Positions 7,447 through 18,097 of a stretch of 64,000 bases of DNA are shown here, piece by piece. The DNA comes from Klebsiella indica. Its GTDB lineage: Bacteria > Pseudomonadota > Gammaproteobacteria > Enterobacterales > Enterobacteriaceae. Each line of letters begins with the position of its first letter. Position 1 is the first letter of the stretch. Location of the stretch: contig NZ_VCHQ01000002.1 of assembly GCF_005860775.1 (NCBI RefSeq), positions 1 through 64,000 on the forward strand, written 5' to 3'. The notes beneath the pieces are model-generated. The model did no database searches. It saw nothing but the letters and a program-made list of their open reading frames with translations, and had not been told where the DNA came from. A program made the position numbers and the translations under genes.

Positions 7447-9711
7447 ATGAAACATTATTCACTGGCGGTTCTGATCCATATGGCTATCTGGGGAGTGACA
7501 TTATCAGCGCAAGCCGCTGATGGCAGCACTTCAGAGGAAACAAAGAAATCCGAGACCGCGACCACAACCGCTGAGACAAATCACGACGAAACGATGGTGG
7601 TGACCGCGGCGACACAGAATCTGCAGGCCCCCGGCGTTTCCACGATTACGGCCGATGAAATCCGTAAGCATCCACCCGCTCGCGATGTCTCCGAACTGAT
7701 TCGTACACAACCGGGCGTTAACCTTACAGGCAACTCCACCAGCGGCCAACGCGGCAATAACCGCCAGGTTGATATTCGCGGTATGGGGCCGGAGAACACG
7801 CTGATTCTGGTTGATGGTAAGCCAGTGACCAGTCGTAACTCCGTGCGCTATGGCTGGCGCGGCGACAGGGATACACGCGGCGACACCAGTTGGGTACCCG
7901 CGGAAATGATCGACCATATCGACGTCATTCGCGGTCCTGCGGCGGCCCGCTACGGCAACGGGGCGATGGGCGGGGTAGTCAATATCATCACGAAACCGGC
8001 CACCGGCGAGTGGCATGGTTCCTGGAATACCTATCTGAACGCTCCTCAGCACCGTAAAGAGGGCGCGACCAAGCGTACTAACTTTAGCCTCAATGGTCCG
8101 CTCTCGGATCAGGTCAGCTTTAATTTATGGGGAAATCTGAGCAAAACTCAGGCCGATGCCCAGGATATTAACTCTGGTCATGAAGCGGCACGAACCGGTA
8201 GCTACGCAGGCTCTTATCCGGCGGGGCGCGAAGGGGTCGTGAATAAAGATATCCACGGCAAGCTGCGCTGGGAATTTGCGCCGATGCAGGCGCTGGAATT
8301 TGAAACCGGCTACAGCCGTCAGGGCAACCTGTATGCGGGCGACACGCAAAACACCAACACCAGCGCACTGGTGAAAAGTATGTATGGTAAAGAGACCAAT
8401 CGTCTCTATCGTCAGACTTACGGGATTACGTGGACCGGCGGCTGGGACAACGGTGTGACCAGCAACACATTCGCTCAGTATGAACGTACCCGTAACTCAC
8501 GCATGAACGAGGGGCTGGCCGGGGGATCGGAGGGAATTTTCTCCAGCAGCAAATTCTCGGATATCGATCTGTCGGACGTCCTGTTGCACAGTGAAGTGAA
8601 CATTCCGTTTACTCTCGGCGTTGAGCAGAATCTGACGCTGGGTACCGAGTGGAACCAGCAACGGATGAAAGACGGCGTATCAACGACCCAGTCTCTCTCT
8701 TATGGTTCCATTGACGGTGTATCGGCTACCGGACGCAGTCCCTATTCCAGCGCCGAGATTTTCTCGCTATTTACCGAAGATAATATCGCGCTGACTGACA
8801 GCACCATGTTGACGCCGGCGTTACGCTTTGACCACCATACCCTTGTCGGCAATAACTGGAGTCCATCCCTGAACCTCTCCCAGGAACTGTCGGAGAGTTG
8901 GACGCTGAAGCTGGGGATTGCCCGCGCCTATAAAGCGCCGAACCTTTACCAGCTCAACCCGAACTATATTCTGTACAGCAATGGCCAGGGGTGCTATGCC
9001 AGCAACTCTGCCTGTTACCTGATGGGTAATAAAGATCTGAAAGCGGAAACCAGCGTCAATAAAGAAATTGGTCTTGAGTTCAAGCGTAACGGCTATCAGG
9101 CTGGCGTGACATACTTCCGTAACGATTACCGCAATAAGATTGAATCCGGCTATTCGGCAGTGGGCACGGCCAGCAACGGCACCACCAATATTTATCAGTG
9201 GGAAAACGTACCGAAGGCGCTGGTTGAAGGGCTGGAAGGCACGTTAAATCTGCCGGTAAGCGAAACGGTTAACTGGAGCAATAACCTGACGTGGATGCTG
9301 CAGAGTAAGAACAAGACCACCGGCGATCGCCTGTCGATAATCCCGCAGTTCACGCTCAACTCGACCGTCAGTTGGCAGGTGCGCGACGATCTCTCATTGC
9401 AGAGCACCTTCACCTGGTATGGCCGCCAGAAACCGAAGCGCTTTAACTATAAAGGTGAGGCGGTATCCGGCAGTGAGCTGAACGAAGTGAGTCCGTATAG
9501 CATTGTCGGGCTGAGCGCGACCTGGGATGTGAACAAAAATCTGAGCCTGACCAGCGGGGTGGATAACCTGTTCGACATTCGCCACTACCGTGCCGGTAAT
9601 GCGCAGACCACGGGGAACTCGACGACCGGCGCTTATCTGTATGGCGCGGGCGCGGAAACCTATAATGAATCAGGCCGGACGTTTTATGTCAGCGTGAATA
9701 CGCATTTCTGA
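7447..9711 (+). CDS. TonB-dependent outer-membrane receptor, FepA/IroN-type catecholate siderophore receptor
   Basis: 754 residues from ATG 7447, which starts a clear signal peptide (MKHYSLAVLIHMAIWG... to SAQA). An in-frame ATG at 7342 has a better ribosome site (GGGAGGG) but would bury the signal peptide behind 35 residues, so the true start is uncertain. A TonB box (DETMVVTAA) follows the signal. The plug has PENTLILVDGKPV, RYGWRGDRDTRG and IDVIRGPAAARYGNGAMGGV, all typical of FepA/IroN/PfeA. The barrel ends in VSVNTHF with terminal Phe. It would take up ferric enterobactin-like catecholates. No ABC transporter or siderophore genes are adjacent. Confidence 0.85.
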   Translation: MKHYSLAVLIHMAIWGVTLSAQAADGSTSEETKKSETATTTAETNHDETMVVTAATQNLQAPGVSTITADEIRKHPPARDVSELIRTQPGVNLTGNSTSGQRGNNRQVDIRGMGPENTLILVDGKPVTSRNSVRYGWRGDRDTRGDTSWVPAEMIDHIDVIRGPAAARYGNGAMGGVVNIITKPATGEWHGSWNTYLNAPQHRKEGATKRTNFSLNGPLSDQVSFNLWGNLSKTQADAQDINSGHEAARTGSYAGSYPAGREGVVNKDIHGKLRWEFAPMQALEFETGYSRQGNLYAGDTQNTNTSALVKSMYGKETNRLYRQTYGITWTGGWDNGVTSNTFAQYERTRNSRMNEGLAGGSEGIFSSSKFSDIDLSDVLLHSEVNIPFTLGVEQNLTLGTEWNQQRMKDGVSTTQSLSYGSIDGVSATGRSPYSSAEIFSLFTEDNIALTDSTMLTPALRFDHHTLVGNNWSPSLNLSQELSESWTLKLGIARAYKAPNLYQLNPNYILYSNGQGCYASNSACYLMGNKDLKAETSVNKEIGLEFKRNGYQAGVTYFRNDYRNKIESGYSAVGTASNGTTNIYQWENVPKALVEGLEGTLNLPVSETVNWSNNLTWMLQSKNKTTGDRLSIIPQFTLNSTVSWQVRDDLSLQSTFTWYGRQKPKRFNYKGEAVSGSELNEVSPYSIVGLSATWDVNKNLSLTSGVDNLFDIRHYRAGNAQTTGNSTTGAYLYGAGAETYNESGRTFYVSVNTHF

Positions 9712-9728
9712 TAATCATTTAACGACAG

Positions 9729-9757
9729 GCCGGGATCTTTATTTATCCCGGCTTTTT
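9729..9757 (+). terminator. Rho-independent terminator of the FepA-like receptor gene
   Basis: Stem GCCGGGAT (9729-9736) pairs with ATCCCGGC (9745-9752) around an 8-nt loop, followed by TTTTT. It sits 18 nt after the receptor stop codon. Confidence 0.85.
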
Positions 9758-9759
9758 AT

Positions 9760-10610
9760 TGCCCGCTAAAAACCGCGCTCTGTGCAATGCTGGTCAGTTA
9801 AGGGCTGTCAGTTGTGTTTATGGCTGGCTGAGCGGTTCTGTCAATCGGTGGTTCTGGCGAACATGACGCATTTTTCGTTTTCACCCATTTTGGCTTAGTG
9901 GCCAGTTCTGGATGTGCGCCTGCGTTCTCGCCAGGCTTTCCTGATGCGCCCAACCCCCTCTGCGGTGAACCCGCACTCAGTCAGCGGCTACCCGGGTGCT
10001 GAATGTCATGAAAAAAACAGGCGATATGTTTTTTAAGATTTTGGTCCCCTTTCCCCGGAGGTAAACAACGGTAGGTGATGTTTTTACTTTTAGCATCAGC
10101 GAAATATGTCACGGATATAAATTATGACAAAATCTTCACTGACTCTACGCAATTCATTCAACTTAGCAGCTTACACTGGTTCCTGTTAATCGAATCCGCT
10201 TGATCCCGGAAACGATTAATAATGGCATCCTGCCATTTCCATTCTTAAAGTTGTCCCCTTTCCCCCTCCCAATTCCCAACCGTAGCGATACGGAGGAGGG
10301 GGAATCCTTGCCAGCGTACGCTCAGACTTTTACGGAACTTTTATGCTGGTTATTCATAAGGCTATGCGCCAGGAGATGTTGTCTAAGTTGGGGAGATAGC
10401 GTGAAAAAAGCGTGCCTGATGTCTGGCTTAACCGGGTTTTGTTAGCGCCAGGCGGAGAGAGTTAATGATGGTTTTGACGACATCTAGTCAGCGGTATGTT
10501 CCGTTGACGATAGGTGGTGTGGACAGGCGTGATATCCGCTGCCTGTGAACGACCAGGGGGATGTTTCGATCGTCCCCCGGCATTGCTTCCTTGTGGGACG
10601 CTTTTTTCGA
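9760..10610. other. Gene-poor stretch with repeat fragments
   Basis: About 850 bp with no supportable gene. It contains a degenerate repeat related to one downstream of soxR (9843-9950), two copies of GTCCCCTTTCCCC (10044-10056 and 10253-10265), and a 10-bp inverted repeat (10260-10269 with 10295-10304). Short open frames, for example 10200-10445, lack family likeness. It reads like eroded mobile or repetitive DNA between the TonB receptor and yjcB. Confidence 0.5.
9843..9950. repeat. Degenerate repeat, copy 1
   Basis: A 19-base segment (AATCGGTGGTTCTGGCGAA, 9843-9861) recurs identically at 12099-12117 in the same direction. A 51-base segment at 9900-9950 recurs at 12208-12257 in the opposite direction with about 46 matches and one gap. 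The mixed orientation suggests fragments of an old mobile element with terminal repeats. Confidence 0.6.
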
Positions 10611-10892
10611 TCAGGTCATGACCATTGGCCATTCCGGCGGGGTCTGGCTCATGACGTCAATCATCACGTCCTTAATATTACCCCAGATTTTTGCTGCATC
10701 CAGTAGCGTAATGCCCAACAGACCAGTGGCAAACCAGCATGCTGCGGCCAGGCCCATACAGCTACAAATCACCGCTAAACCGGCATAATCGCTTTTACGT
10801 AGCTGAATGTTTAATGAGCTGGCCAGGAACATCAACACAGCGCTCACGAGTGGCCAGCGCAGAAGTACAACACTGGTAGTAATGGAAGCCAT
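10611..10892 (-). CDS. yjcB: Small inner-membrane protein YjcB
   Basis: 93 residues from ATG 10892, the same length as E. coli YjcB as I recall it, with close similarity along the protein (SVVLLRW, FWMFLASSLNI-like and ACWFATGLLGITL segments, PPEWPMVMT end). There are two hydrophobic segments (about residues 10-28 and 38-62). The upstream in-frame extension to 10976 is not supported. Function is unknown in E. coli. It lies convergent with nothing and downstream of soxS in the same direction, about 310 nt away, with a CRP-like palindrome between. Confidence 0.85.
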   Translation of the reverse strand: MASITTSVVLLRWPLVSAVLMFLASSLNIQLRKSDYAGLAVICSCMGLAAACWFATGLLGITLLDAAKIWGNIKDVMIDVMSQTPPEWPMVMT

Positions 10893-11017
10893 CAACCTAT
10901 CCTCAACGAAATTTGGGCACCTTTGACAACCTGATGAGACTGACGATGACGTGGTACTCTGGCTATCTACAGGCAACTAAGACAGTAATGAAACAGTGTT
11001 CTTGTTTCATTAACTAA

Positions 11018-11033
11018 TGTGAACTATATCACA
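11018..11033. promoter_or_regulatory. CRP-like binding site upstream of yjcB
   Basis: TGTGAACTATATCACA is a perfect match to the CRP half-site pattern TGTGA-N6-TCACA, within a longer palindrome CTAATGTGA...TCACATTAG (11014-11037). It is about 126 nt upstream of the yjcB start, so cAMP-CRP (or possibly FNR) control of yjcB is plausible. Another inverted repeat, AATGAAAC (10987-10994) with GTTTCATT (11004-11011), lies next to it. Confidence 0.5.
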
Positions 11034-11153
11034 TTAGCTCTTTTATTCACCAGTCAAAAGATGTGCTTTTTTTGCGCTCATTAACCCTATTTTTTATGGC
11101 TAATGATAAAGAGATGATGCTTTCTACGACAGGCTGTCGTGGCAGGCATTTAT

Positions 11154-11207
11154 CCAGAGGCTGAGCAACGATCGGGTCAGCCTCTGGCCTGATAAGGTGT
11201 TATCAGG
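11154..11207 (-). terminator. Tandem hairpins at the end of soxS
   Basis: Two hairpins overlap and follow the soxS stop: TTATCAGG with CCTGATAA (11188-11207) and a perfect 11-bp stem CCAGAGGCTGA with TCAGCCTCTGG (11154-11187). There is no clear U-run, so they may act as mRNA 3' stabilisers or weak terminators rather than a classical terminator. Confidence 0.45.
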
Positions 11208-11532
11208 CGGAAATGTGGTGGCGATAGTCGGTGGGCGTACGGTCGAATTCGCGGCGGAACACGCGTGAAAAGGTTTGTTGCGATACGTAGCCGAGATCCA
11301 TCGCAATATCAAAAATAGGGCGCTGGGTGGTTCTCAGTGCTTCCGCGGCGAGCAACAGGCGGCGCTGGCGAATGTAATCCCCCAGAGTTTGATGCATGAC
11401 GGCGCGGAACATCCGCTGGAGATACCATTTTGAGTATCCCGATTTTCTGGCGACTACATCAATGTTAAGCGGTTGATCGATATGTTCATCAATCCATTCA
11501 ATTAGCGTTTGGATAATATCCTGATGGGACAT
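11203..11532 (-). CDS. soxS: Superoxide-response activator SoxS
   Basis: 109 residues, essentially a stand-alone AraC/XylS DNA-binding domain (E. coli SoxS has 107). Landmarks are the first helix-turn-helix NIDVVARKSGYSKWYLQRMF and the second, DLGYVSQQTFSRVFRREF. It activates the superoxide/redox-cycling regulon (sodA, zwf, fumC, acrAB and others) and is itself made only when SoxR is oxidised. It is divergent from soxR across an 85-nt region holding the SoxR operator, as in E. coli. The C-terminus (HHISA) is two residues longer than in K-12. Confidence 0.95.
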   Translation of the reverse strand: MSHQDIIQTLIEWIDEHIDQPLNIDVVARKSGYSKWYLQRMFRAVMHQTLGDYIRQRRLLLAAEALRTTQRPIFDIAMDLGYVSQQTFSRVFRREFDRTPTDYRHHISA

Positions 11533-11573
11533 AAAGCGGCCTCTCTCAATTCTCGATTCGTCGTTTTGTCTGC

Positions 11574-11609
11574 GGGCGAGTATAATTCCTCAAGTTAACT
11601 TGAGGTAAA
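11574..11609. promoter_or_regulatory. SoxR operator and soxS/soxR promoters
   Basis: The 18-bp palindrome CCTCAAGTTAACTTGAGG at 11588-11605 is the SoxR box. On the minus strand it lies within a soxS promoter with TTTACC (-35) and TATACT (-10) separated by 19 bp, the overlong spacer that SoxR untwists. On the plus strand TATAAT at 11581-11586 can serve soxR. Confidence 0.9.
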
Positions 11610-11617
11610 GCGCTTTT

Positions 11618-12100
11618 ATGGAAAAAAAATCACCCCGTATCAAAATGCTGCTGACCCCTGGTGAAGTGGCGAAACGCACCGGTGTGGCCGTCTCCACGCT
11701 GCATTTTTATGAAAGCAAAGGGCTGATCCACAGCCAGCGCAACGCCGGCAATCAGCGTCGCTACCGGCGCGATGTCCTGCGGGCGGTGGCGATAATTAAA
11801 ATTGCGCAACGTATTGGTATTCCGCTGGCGACTATCGGCGAGGCATTTGGCGTGCTGCCGGAAGGGCATAAGCTCAGCGCCAAAGAGTGGAAGATGCTGT
11901 CATCCCAGTGGCGGGAGGAACTGGATCGGCGCATTCATACTCTGACCGCGCTACGCGATCAGCTGGATGGCTGCATCGGCTGCGGCTGCCTGTCACGCCG
12001 CGACTGTCCGTTACGCAACCCCGGCGATAAGCTTGGCGCAGAGGGCACCGGCGCGCGGCTGCTGCTGGAGGAGGACTCAGAAATAAAAGGGTTCAGTTAA
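11618..12100 (+). CDS. soxR: Redox-sensing MerR-family regulator SoxR
   Basis: 160 residues. The N-terminal MerR helix-turn-helix ([20 protein letters not shown]) is followed by the dimerisation helix and the [2Fe-2S] cluster motif [12 protein letters not shown] near residues 119-130, with all four cysteines present. Oxidation of the cluster switches on soxS. The C-terminus is odd: after the conserved GTGARLL the last residues ([10 protein letters not shown]) differ from and exceed the 154-residue K-12 protein, and the stop codon overlaps a degenerate repeat that recurs at 9843. Insertion of that repeat probably rewrote the tail without harming the sensor. Confidence 0.95.
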   Translation: MEKKSPRIKMLLTPGEVAKRTGVAVSTLHFYESKGLIHSQRNAGNQRRYRRDVLRAVAIIKIAQRIGIPLATIGEAFGVLPEGHKLSAKEWKMLSSQWREELDRRIHTLTALRDQLDGCIGCGCLSRRDCPLRNPGDKLGAEGTGARLLLEEDSEIKGFS

Positions 12101-12257
12101 TCGGTGGTTCTGGCGAAAGTCAGAAGTTACCCGTTCGCTTACCATCCTGATTCAGACTGAAAGATTTTATTTTTATGGCCTTCAGCATCCAGATCGCCGC
12201 AGAGGGAGGCGCATCAGGAAACCTGGCGAGCACGCAGGTGCGTATCCAGAACTGGCC
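12099..12257. repeat. Degenerate repeat, copy 2, fused to the soxR end
   Basis: It holds the same 19-base segment as copy 1 (12099-12117) plus an inverted match of 50 bases (12208-12257). The soxR stop codon (12098-12100) lies at its edge. In E. coli the small RNA SraL/RyjA is encoded next to soxR; I see no convincing counterpart here, so the repeat may have displaced it. No intact transposase is visible; a 101-codon minus-strand frame over this area lacks a family match. Confidence 0.55.
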
Positions 12258-12259
12258 AC

Positions 12260-12743
12260 CTGGCCGTTCACTCGCAGCGGATATGGCTGAGTACCCGTCG
12301 GCCTGCGAACGGTATCGTTGCGTTAACCCCTGCCGCAAAGCTTCTGAGGAACGATCCATCACTAAAGCCGATGACCGGGAAAAATTGCTATCAGCCCAAT
12401 ACAAAAATGTTACCGGATTGCGCATGGACGATAACGTTTGCGCATCGGCTGGTTATTTCCTGAACGTCATAAGTGAAATTTAGCGAAATTCGACAAACTT
12501 CGGTTGAAAAGGCGTATCTAAAGGCCGGATAATCGTTTGCCTTTTTATTTTGCTCATCATTTTCCCTGATGACAGGGGGAGAGCAAGGTCATTCTTCATC
12601 GTATTGTATGCGCGGAGTTAAACGTTTGCTTTTCGCCGCCTCTGGCGCTGCGAGGTTAAGCACAAGGAGATCGCGTTTAACTGGCAGTGGACGGTTCGCC
12701 ACGCATCCAGACGAACGATAAAAATTCTCAGGGGACGTTTTCT
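12260..12743. other. soxR-ghxP intergenic region
   Basis: About 480 bp with no supported gene. The first part continues the degenerate repeat material. The second part holds PurR-like sequences around 12531-12545 and 12616-12631 and is presumably the ghxP promoter region. Confidence 0.45.
12616..12631. promoter_or_regulatory. PurR-like operator upstream of ghxP
   Basis: AGTTAAACGTTTGCTT centres on AAACGTTT and fits the PurR consensus (ANGCAANCGNTTNCNT) apart from GC at positions 3-4. It lies about 113 nt upstream of the ghxP start. Weaker relatives occur near 12429 and 12531. Purine-repressor control of a purine permease gene would make sense; the site is inferred from sequence only. Confidence 0.45.
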
Positions 12744-14093
12744 ATGTCTACGCCTTCAGCGCGTACCGGCGGTTCATTAGACGCCTGGTTTAAAATTTCT
12801 GCTCGCGGCAGCTCCGTGCGTCAGGAGATCCTTGCCGGTCTTACCACCTTTCTGGCGATGGTGTACTCAGTCATTGTGGTGCCGGGGATGCTTGGCAAAG
12901 CGGGTTTTCCACCCGCTGCCGTCTTTGTCTCCACCTGTCTGGTGGCGGGGGTTGGCTCGCTGGTGATGGGATTGTGGGCGAATCTGCCGATGGCGATTGG
13001 CTGCGCCATCTCGCTCACCGCCTTTACCGCGTTTAGTCTGGTTCTTGGTCAGCAGATCAGTATTCCGGTGGCGCTGGGGGCGGTCTTCCTGATGGGGGTA
13101 CTGTTTACCGTGATTTCCGCTACCGGCATTCGTAGCTGGATCCTGCGCAACTTGCCGCAGGGCGTTGCGCACGGCACCGGGATTGGTATCGGTCTGTTCC
13201 TGCTGCTGATCGCCGCCAACGGCGTGGGTCTGGTTATCAAAAATCCGCTGGATGGTCTGCCGGTGGCGCTGGGTAATTTTGACAGTTTCCCGGTAATTAT
13301 GTCGCTGATCGGACTGGCGGTGATTATCGGGCTCGAAAAACTGAAAGTGCCGGGCGGCATCCTGTTGACGATTATCGGCGTGTCGATTATCGGCCTGATC
13401 TTCGATCCTCATGTTCATTTCTCCGGTATTTTCGCCATGCCGTCGCTGAGCGACGACAAAGGCAACTCGCTGATCGGCAGCCTGGATATCATGGGCGCGC
13501 TGCACCCGGTCGTGCTGCCAAGCGTGCTGGCGCTGGTGATGACCGCGGTGTTTGACGCCACAGGGACCATTCGTGCGGTAGCCGGTCAGGCGAACCTGCT
13601 GGATAAAGACGGACAGATTATCAACGGCGGCAAAGCGCTGACCACTGACTCCCTGAGCAGCGTCTTCTCCGGCCTGGTGGGCGCGGCTCCGGCGGCGGTG
13701 TATATTGAATCCGCGGCTGGTACGGCGGCTGGCGGGAAAACCGGTCTGACTGCGGTGACCGTCGGCGTGCTGTTCCTGCTGATCCTGTTCCTCTCTCCGC
13801 TCTCTTATCTGGTCCCGGCGTATGCGACCGCTCCGGCGCTGATGTACGTCGGCCTGCTGATGCTGAGCAACGTGGCGAAAATCGATTTTAACGATTTTGT
13901 GGACGCGATGGCGGGGCTGATTACGGCGGTCTTTATCGTACTGACGTGTAATATTGTGACCGGCATCATGATTGGCTTCGCGGCGCTGGTCATTGGTCGT
14001 CTGGTGTCCGGCGAGTGGCGTAAGCTGAATCTGGGTACGGTGATTATCGCTGCGGCGTTGGTTATCTTCTATGCCGGTGGCTGGGCGATTTAA
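12744..14093 (+). CDS. ghxP: Guanine/hypoxanthine permease GhxP
   Basis: 449 residues, the same length as E. coli GhxP (YjcD), with near-identical N-terminus ([19 protein letters not shown]) and C-terminus (FYAGGWAI). It belongs to the AzgA-like branch of the NAT/NCS2 transporters and has about 12-14 membrane segments. Motifs include [14 protein letters not shown] and [15 protein letters not shown], which form the substrate site in this family. It is a proton symporter for guanine and hypoxanthine in the inner membrane. ATG 12744 is preferred over 12687 by homology; AGGGGA lies 9-14 nt upstream. A hairpin follows 17 nt after the stop. Confidence 0.95.
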   Translation: MSTPSARTGGSLDAWFKISARGSSVRQEILAGLTTFLAMVYSVIVVPGMLGKAGFPPAAVFVSTCLVAGVGSLVMGLWANLPMAIGCAISLTAFTAFSLVLGQQISIPVALGAVFLMGVLFTVISATGIRSWILRNLPQGVAHGTGIGIGLFLLLIAANGVGLVIKNPLDGLPVALGNFDSFPVIMSLIGLAVIIGLEKLKVPGGILLTIIGVSIIGLIFDPHVHFSGIFAMPSLSDDKGNSLIGSLDIMGALHPVVLPSVLALVMTAVFDATGTIRAVAGQANLLDKDGQIINGGKALTTDSLSSVFSGLVGAAPAAVYIESAAGTAAGGKTGLTAVTVGVLFLLILFLSPLSYLVPAYATAPALMYVGLLMLSNVAKIDFNDFVDAMAGLITAVFIVLTCNIVTGIMIGFAALVIGRLVSGEWRKLNLGTVIIAAALVIFYAGGWAI

Positions 14094-14109
14094 CTTTTTG
14101 TTTAACGAT

Positions 14110-14140
14110 GGGCGGCGTTAGTGCTGCCCGTTTAATTTTT
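14110..14140 (+). terminator. Probable terminator of ghxP
   Basis: Stem GGGCGGC (14110-14116) pairs with GCTGCCC (14123-14129), with one G-U pair and a 6-nt loop, followed by GTTTAATTTTT. It is 17 nt after the ghxP stop. Confidence 0.6.
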
Positions 14141-14241
14141 AAACCACATCCTGTTTCCTTTTGCGTTAATCTGAGTAGCGTATTATTTCGGGACATGACG
14201 TCTCAGATGTAAAAAAAGAAAACGCCGCAAACAGGGAACAC

Positions 14242-15888
14242 ATGGAAATATTCTTTACCATACTCATCATGACCCTCGTGGTCTCTCTCTCCGGGGTGGT
14301 TACACGCGTACTGCCCTTTCAGGTTCCACTACCTTTAATCCAGATCGGCATCGGTGCGCTGTTGGCCTGGCCAACCTTCGGGCTGCATGTCGAGTTCGAT
14401 CCTGAGCTCTTTCTGGTGCTGTTCATTCCGCCGTTGCTGTTTGCCGATGGCTGGAAGACCCCAACCCGCGAGTTCATTGAGCACGGGCGAGAAATTTTTG
14501 GCCTGGCGTTGGCGCTGGTACTGGTGACGGTGGTCGGTATTGGTTACCTCATCTACTGGATCGTGCCGGGTATCCCGCTGATTCCGGCGTTCGCTCTGGC
14601 GGCGGTACTGTCGCCGACGGATGCCGTGGCGCTGTCCGGGATTGTTGGCGAAGGGCGTATTCCGAAAAAAATCATGGGGATTTTGCAGGGCGAAGCGCTG
14701 ATGAACGACGCTTCCGGCCTGGTCTCCCTGAAGTTTGCCGTTGCGGTGGCGATGGGCACGATGGTTTTTACCGTCGGCGGTGCGACGATGGAGTTCCTCA
14801 AAGTGGCGGTCGGCGGTATTCTCGCGGGTTTCATCGTCAGCTGGCTCTACGGGCGCTCGATGCGCTTCCTCAGTCGCTGGGGCGGGGATGAACCGGCAAC
14901 GCAGATTGTGCTGCTGTTCCTGCTGCCGTTTGCTTCTTACCTGATCGCTGAACATATCGGTTTTTCCGGGATCCTGGCGGCGGTGGCCGCGGGGATGACC
15001 ATCACCCGTTCCGGCGTGATGCGCAGCGCCCCGCTGGCGATGCGCCTGCGCGCCAACAGCACCTGGGCGATGCTGGAGTTTGTGTTTAACGGCATGGTTT
15101 TCCTGCTGTTGGGCCTGCAGTTGCCGGATATTTTGTCCAGTTCGCTGGTGGCCGCAGAAGCGGATCCGAACGTCGAAACCTGGATGCTGTTTACCGATAT
15201 CATCCTGATTTACGCCGCCCTGATGCTGGTGCGTTTTGGCTGGCTGTGGACGATGCGTAAACTGAGTCAGCGTTTTCTGAAAAAGAAACCGATGGAGTTT
15301 GGCTCCTGGACCGACCGCGAGCTGCTGATCTCTTCCGTCGCCGGAGTGCGCGGGGCGATTACGCTCGCCGGTGTGCTGTCGATTCCGCTTCTTCTGCCGG
15401 ACGGCAACGTCTTCCCGGCGCGCTATGAACTGGTGTTTCTTGCCGCCGGGGTGATTCTGTTCTCTCTGTTTGTTGGGGTGATCGCGCTCCCGATTCTGCT
15501 GCGTCATATCGAATCGAGCGACCACGTACAGCAGCGCAAAGAGGAGCGTCTGGCGCGAGCGGCGACGGCGGATGTGGCGATTGTCGCGATTCAGAAAATG
15601 GAAGAACGGCTGGCTGCTGATACCAAAGAGAATATTGATAATCAGCTGCTGACCGAGGTCAGTTCGCGGGTGATTGGTAATTTGCGCCGCCGCGTCGACG
15701 GACGTAATGATGTTGAAACCTCCATGCTGGAAGAGAGCCTTGAGCGCCGGTTCCGTCTGGCGGCGCTGCGTTCAGAGCGCGGGGAACTGTATCATCTGCG
15801 TGCGACCCGGCAGATCAGCAACGAGACGCTGCAGAAGCTGCTGCATGACCTCGACCTGCTGGAAGCGCTGCTTATTGAAGATCAGTAA
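14242..15888 (+). CDS. yjcE: CPA1-family Na+/H+ antiporter YjcE
   Basis: 548 residues, close to E. coli YjcE (549). The first 400 residues are a 12-13-segment monovalent cation/proton antiporter domain. ALAAVLSPTDAVA carries the conserved Asp of the CPA1 ion site, GEALMNDASGL the second conserved Asp, and AGVRGAITLAGVLS the conserved Arg. A cytoplasmic helical tail of about 140 residues (EERLARAATADVAIVAIQKM onward) follows. It presumably exchanges Na+ or K+ for protons; substrate and role are poorly defined even in E. coli. Its own promoter is likely, as it is 148 nt from ghxP and separated by a hairpin. It is convergent with actP. Confidence 0.92.
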   Translation: MEIFFTILIMTLVVSLSGVVTRVLPFQVPLPLIQIGIGALLAWPTFGLHVEFDPELFLVLFIPPLLFADGWKTPTREFIEHGREIFGLALALVLVTVVGIGYLIYWIVPGIPLIPAFALAAVLSPTDAVALSGIVGEGRIPKKIMGILQGEALMNDASGLVSLKFAVAVAMGTMVFTVGGATMEFLKVAVGGILAGFIVSWLYGRSMRFLSRWGGDEPATQIVLLFLLPFASYLIAEHIGFSGILAAVAAGMTITRSGVMRSAPLAMRLRANSTWAMLEFVFNGMVFLLLGLQLPDILSSSLVAAEADPNVETWMLFTDIILIYAALMLVRFGWLWTMRKLSQRFLKKKPMEFGSWTDRELLISSVAGVRGAITLAGVLSIPLLLPDGNVFPARYELVFLAAGVILFSLFVGVIALPILLRHIESSDHVQQRKEERLARAATADVAIVAIQKMEERLAADTKENIDNQLLTEVSSRVIGNLRRRVDGRNDVETSMLEESLERRFRLAALRSERGELYHLRATRQISNETLQKLLHDLDLLEALLIEDQ

Positions 15889-15925
15889 CGCATAATCGCC
15901 GCGCCGCTGACGATGTGCTGATGAA

Positions 15926-15945
15926 CCCCGGCCTGCGGGCCGGGG
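15926..15945. terminator. Hairpin between convergent yjcE and actP
   Basis: CCCCGGCC (15926-15933) pairs perfectly with GGCCGGGG (15938-15945) around TGCG. It lies between the two convergent stops and may end both transcripts, although neither side has a long T-run. Confidence 0.6.
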
Positions 15946-15958
15946 AAAGAGAGCGCAT

Positions 15959-17922
<1,964 letters not shown>

Positions 17923-18059
17923 CGCGTCTCCAGAGGTTCCCTTTTGTCATCCACGCGCCAGAAATCGGCAACACGCATCCACCCGGCAGTGACATGTCGG
18001 GGAGCCGCCTGTTTACCGCTTTCCTGCTACCTGAAATCCTTAGGGGTGTTATTTATATT

Positions 18060-18077
18060 CTCTCCCCGAAGGGAGAG
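18060..18077. repeat. Intergenic CTCTCCC/GGGAGAG hairpin between acs and yjcH
   Basis: CTCTCCC (18060-18066) pairs with GGGAGAG (18071-18077) around CGAA, directly after the acs stop. Related hairpins occur at 28476-28498 and 45959-45985. It may moderate mRNA stability between acs and yjcH. Confidence 0.5.
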
Positions 18078-18097
18078 GTTGTAGGGGATCGGTTGGT

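Noticed and set aside
12120..12425. 101-codon minus-strand frame downstream of soxR as a transposase fragment
   Set aside because: It lies over the degenerate repeat, and I could not match it to any transposase family; kept only as a repeat.
13049..13505. Long minus-strand open frames inside ghxP, and similarly long ones inside yjcE (14335-15525), gltP (21041-21778) and fdhF (22618-24102)
   Set aside because: They are mirrors of well-recognised genes, rich in His/Gln/Arg as expected for antisense frames, with no family match.
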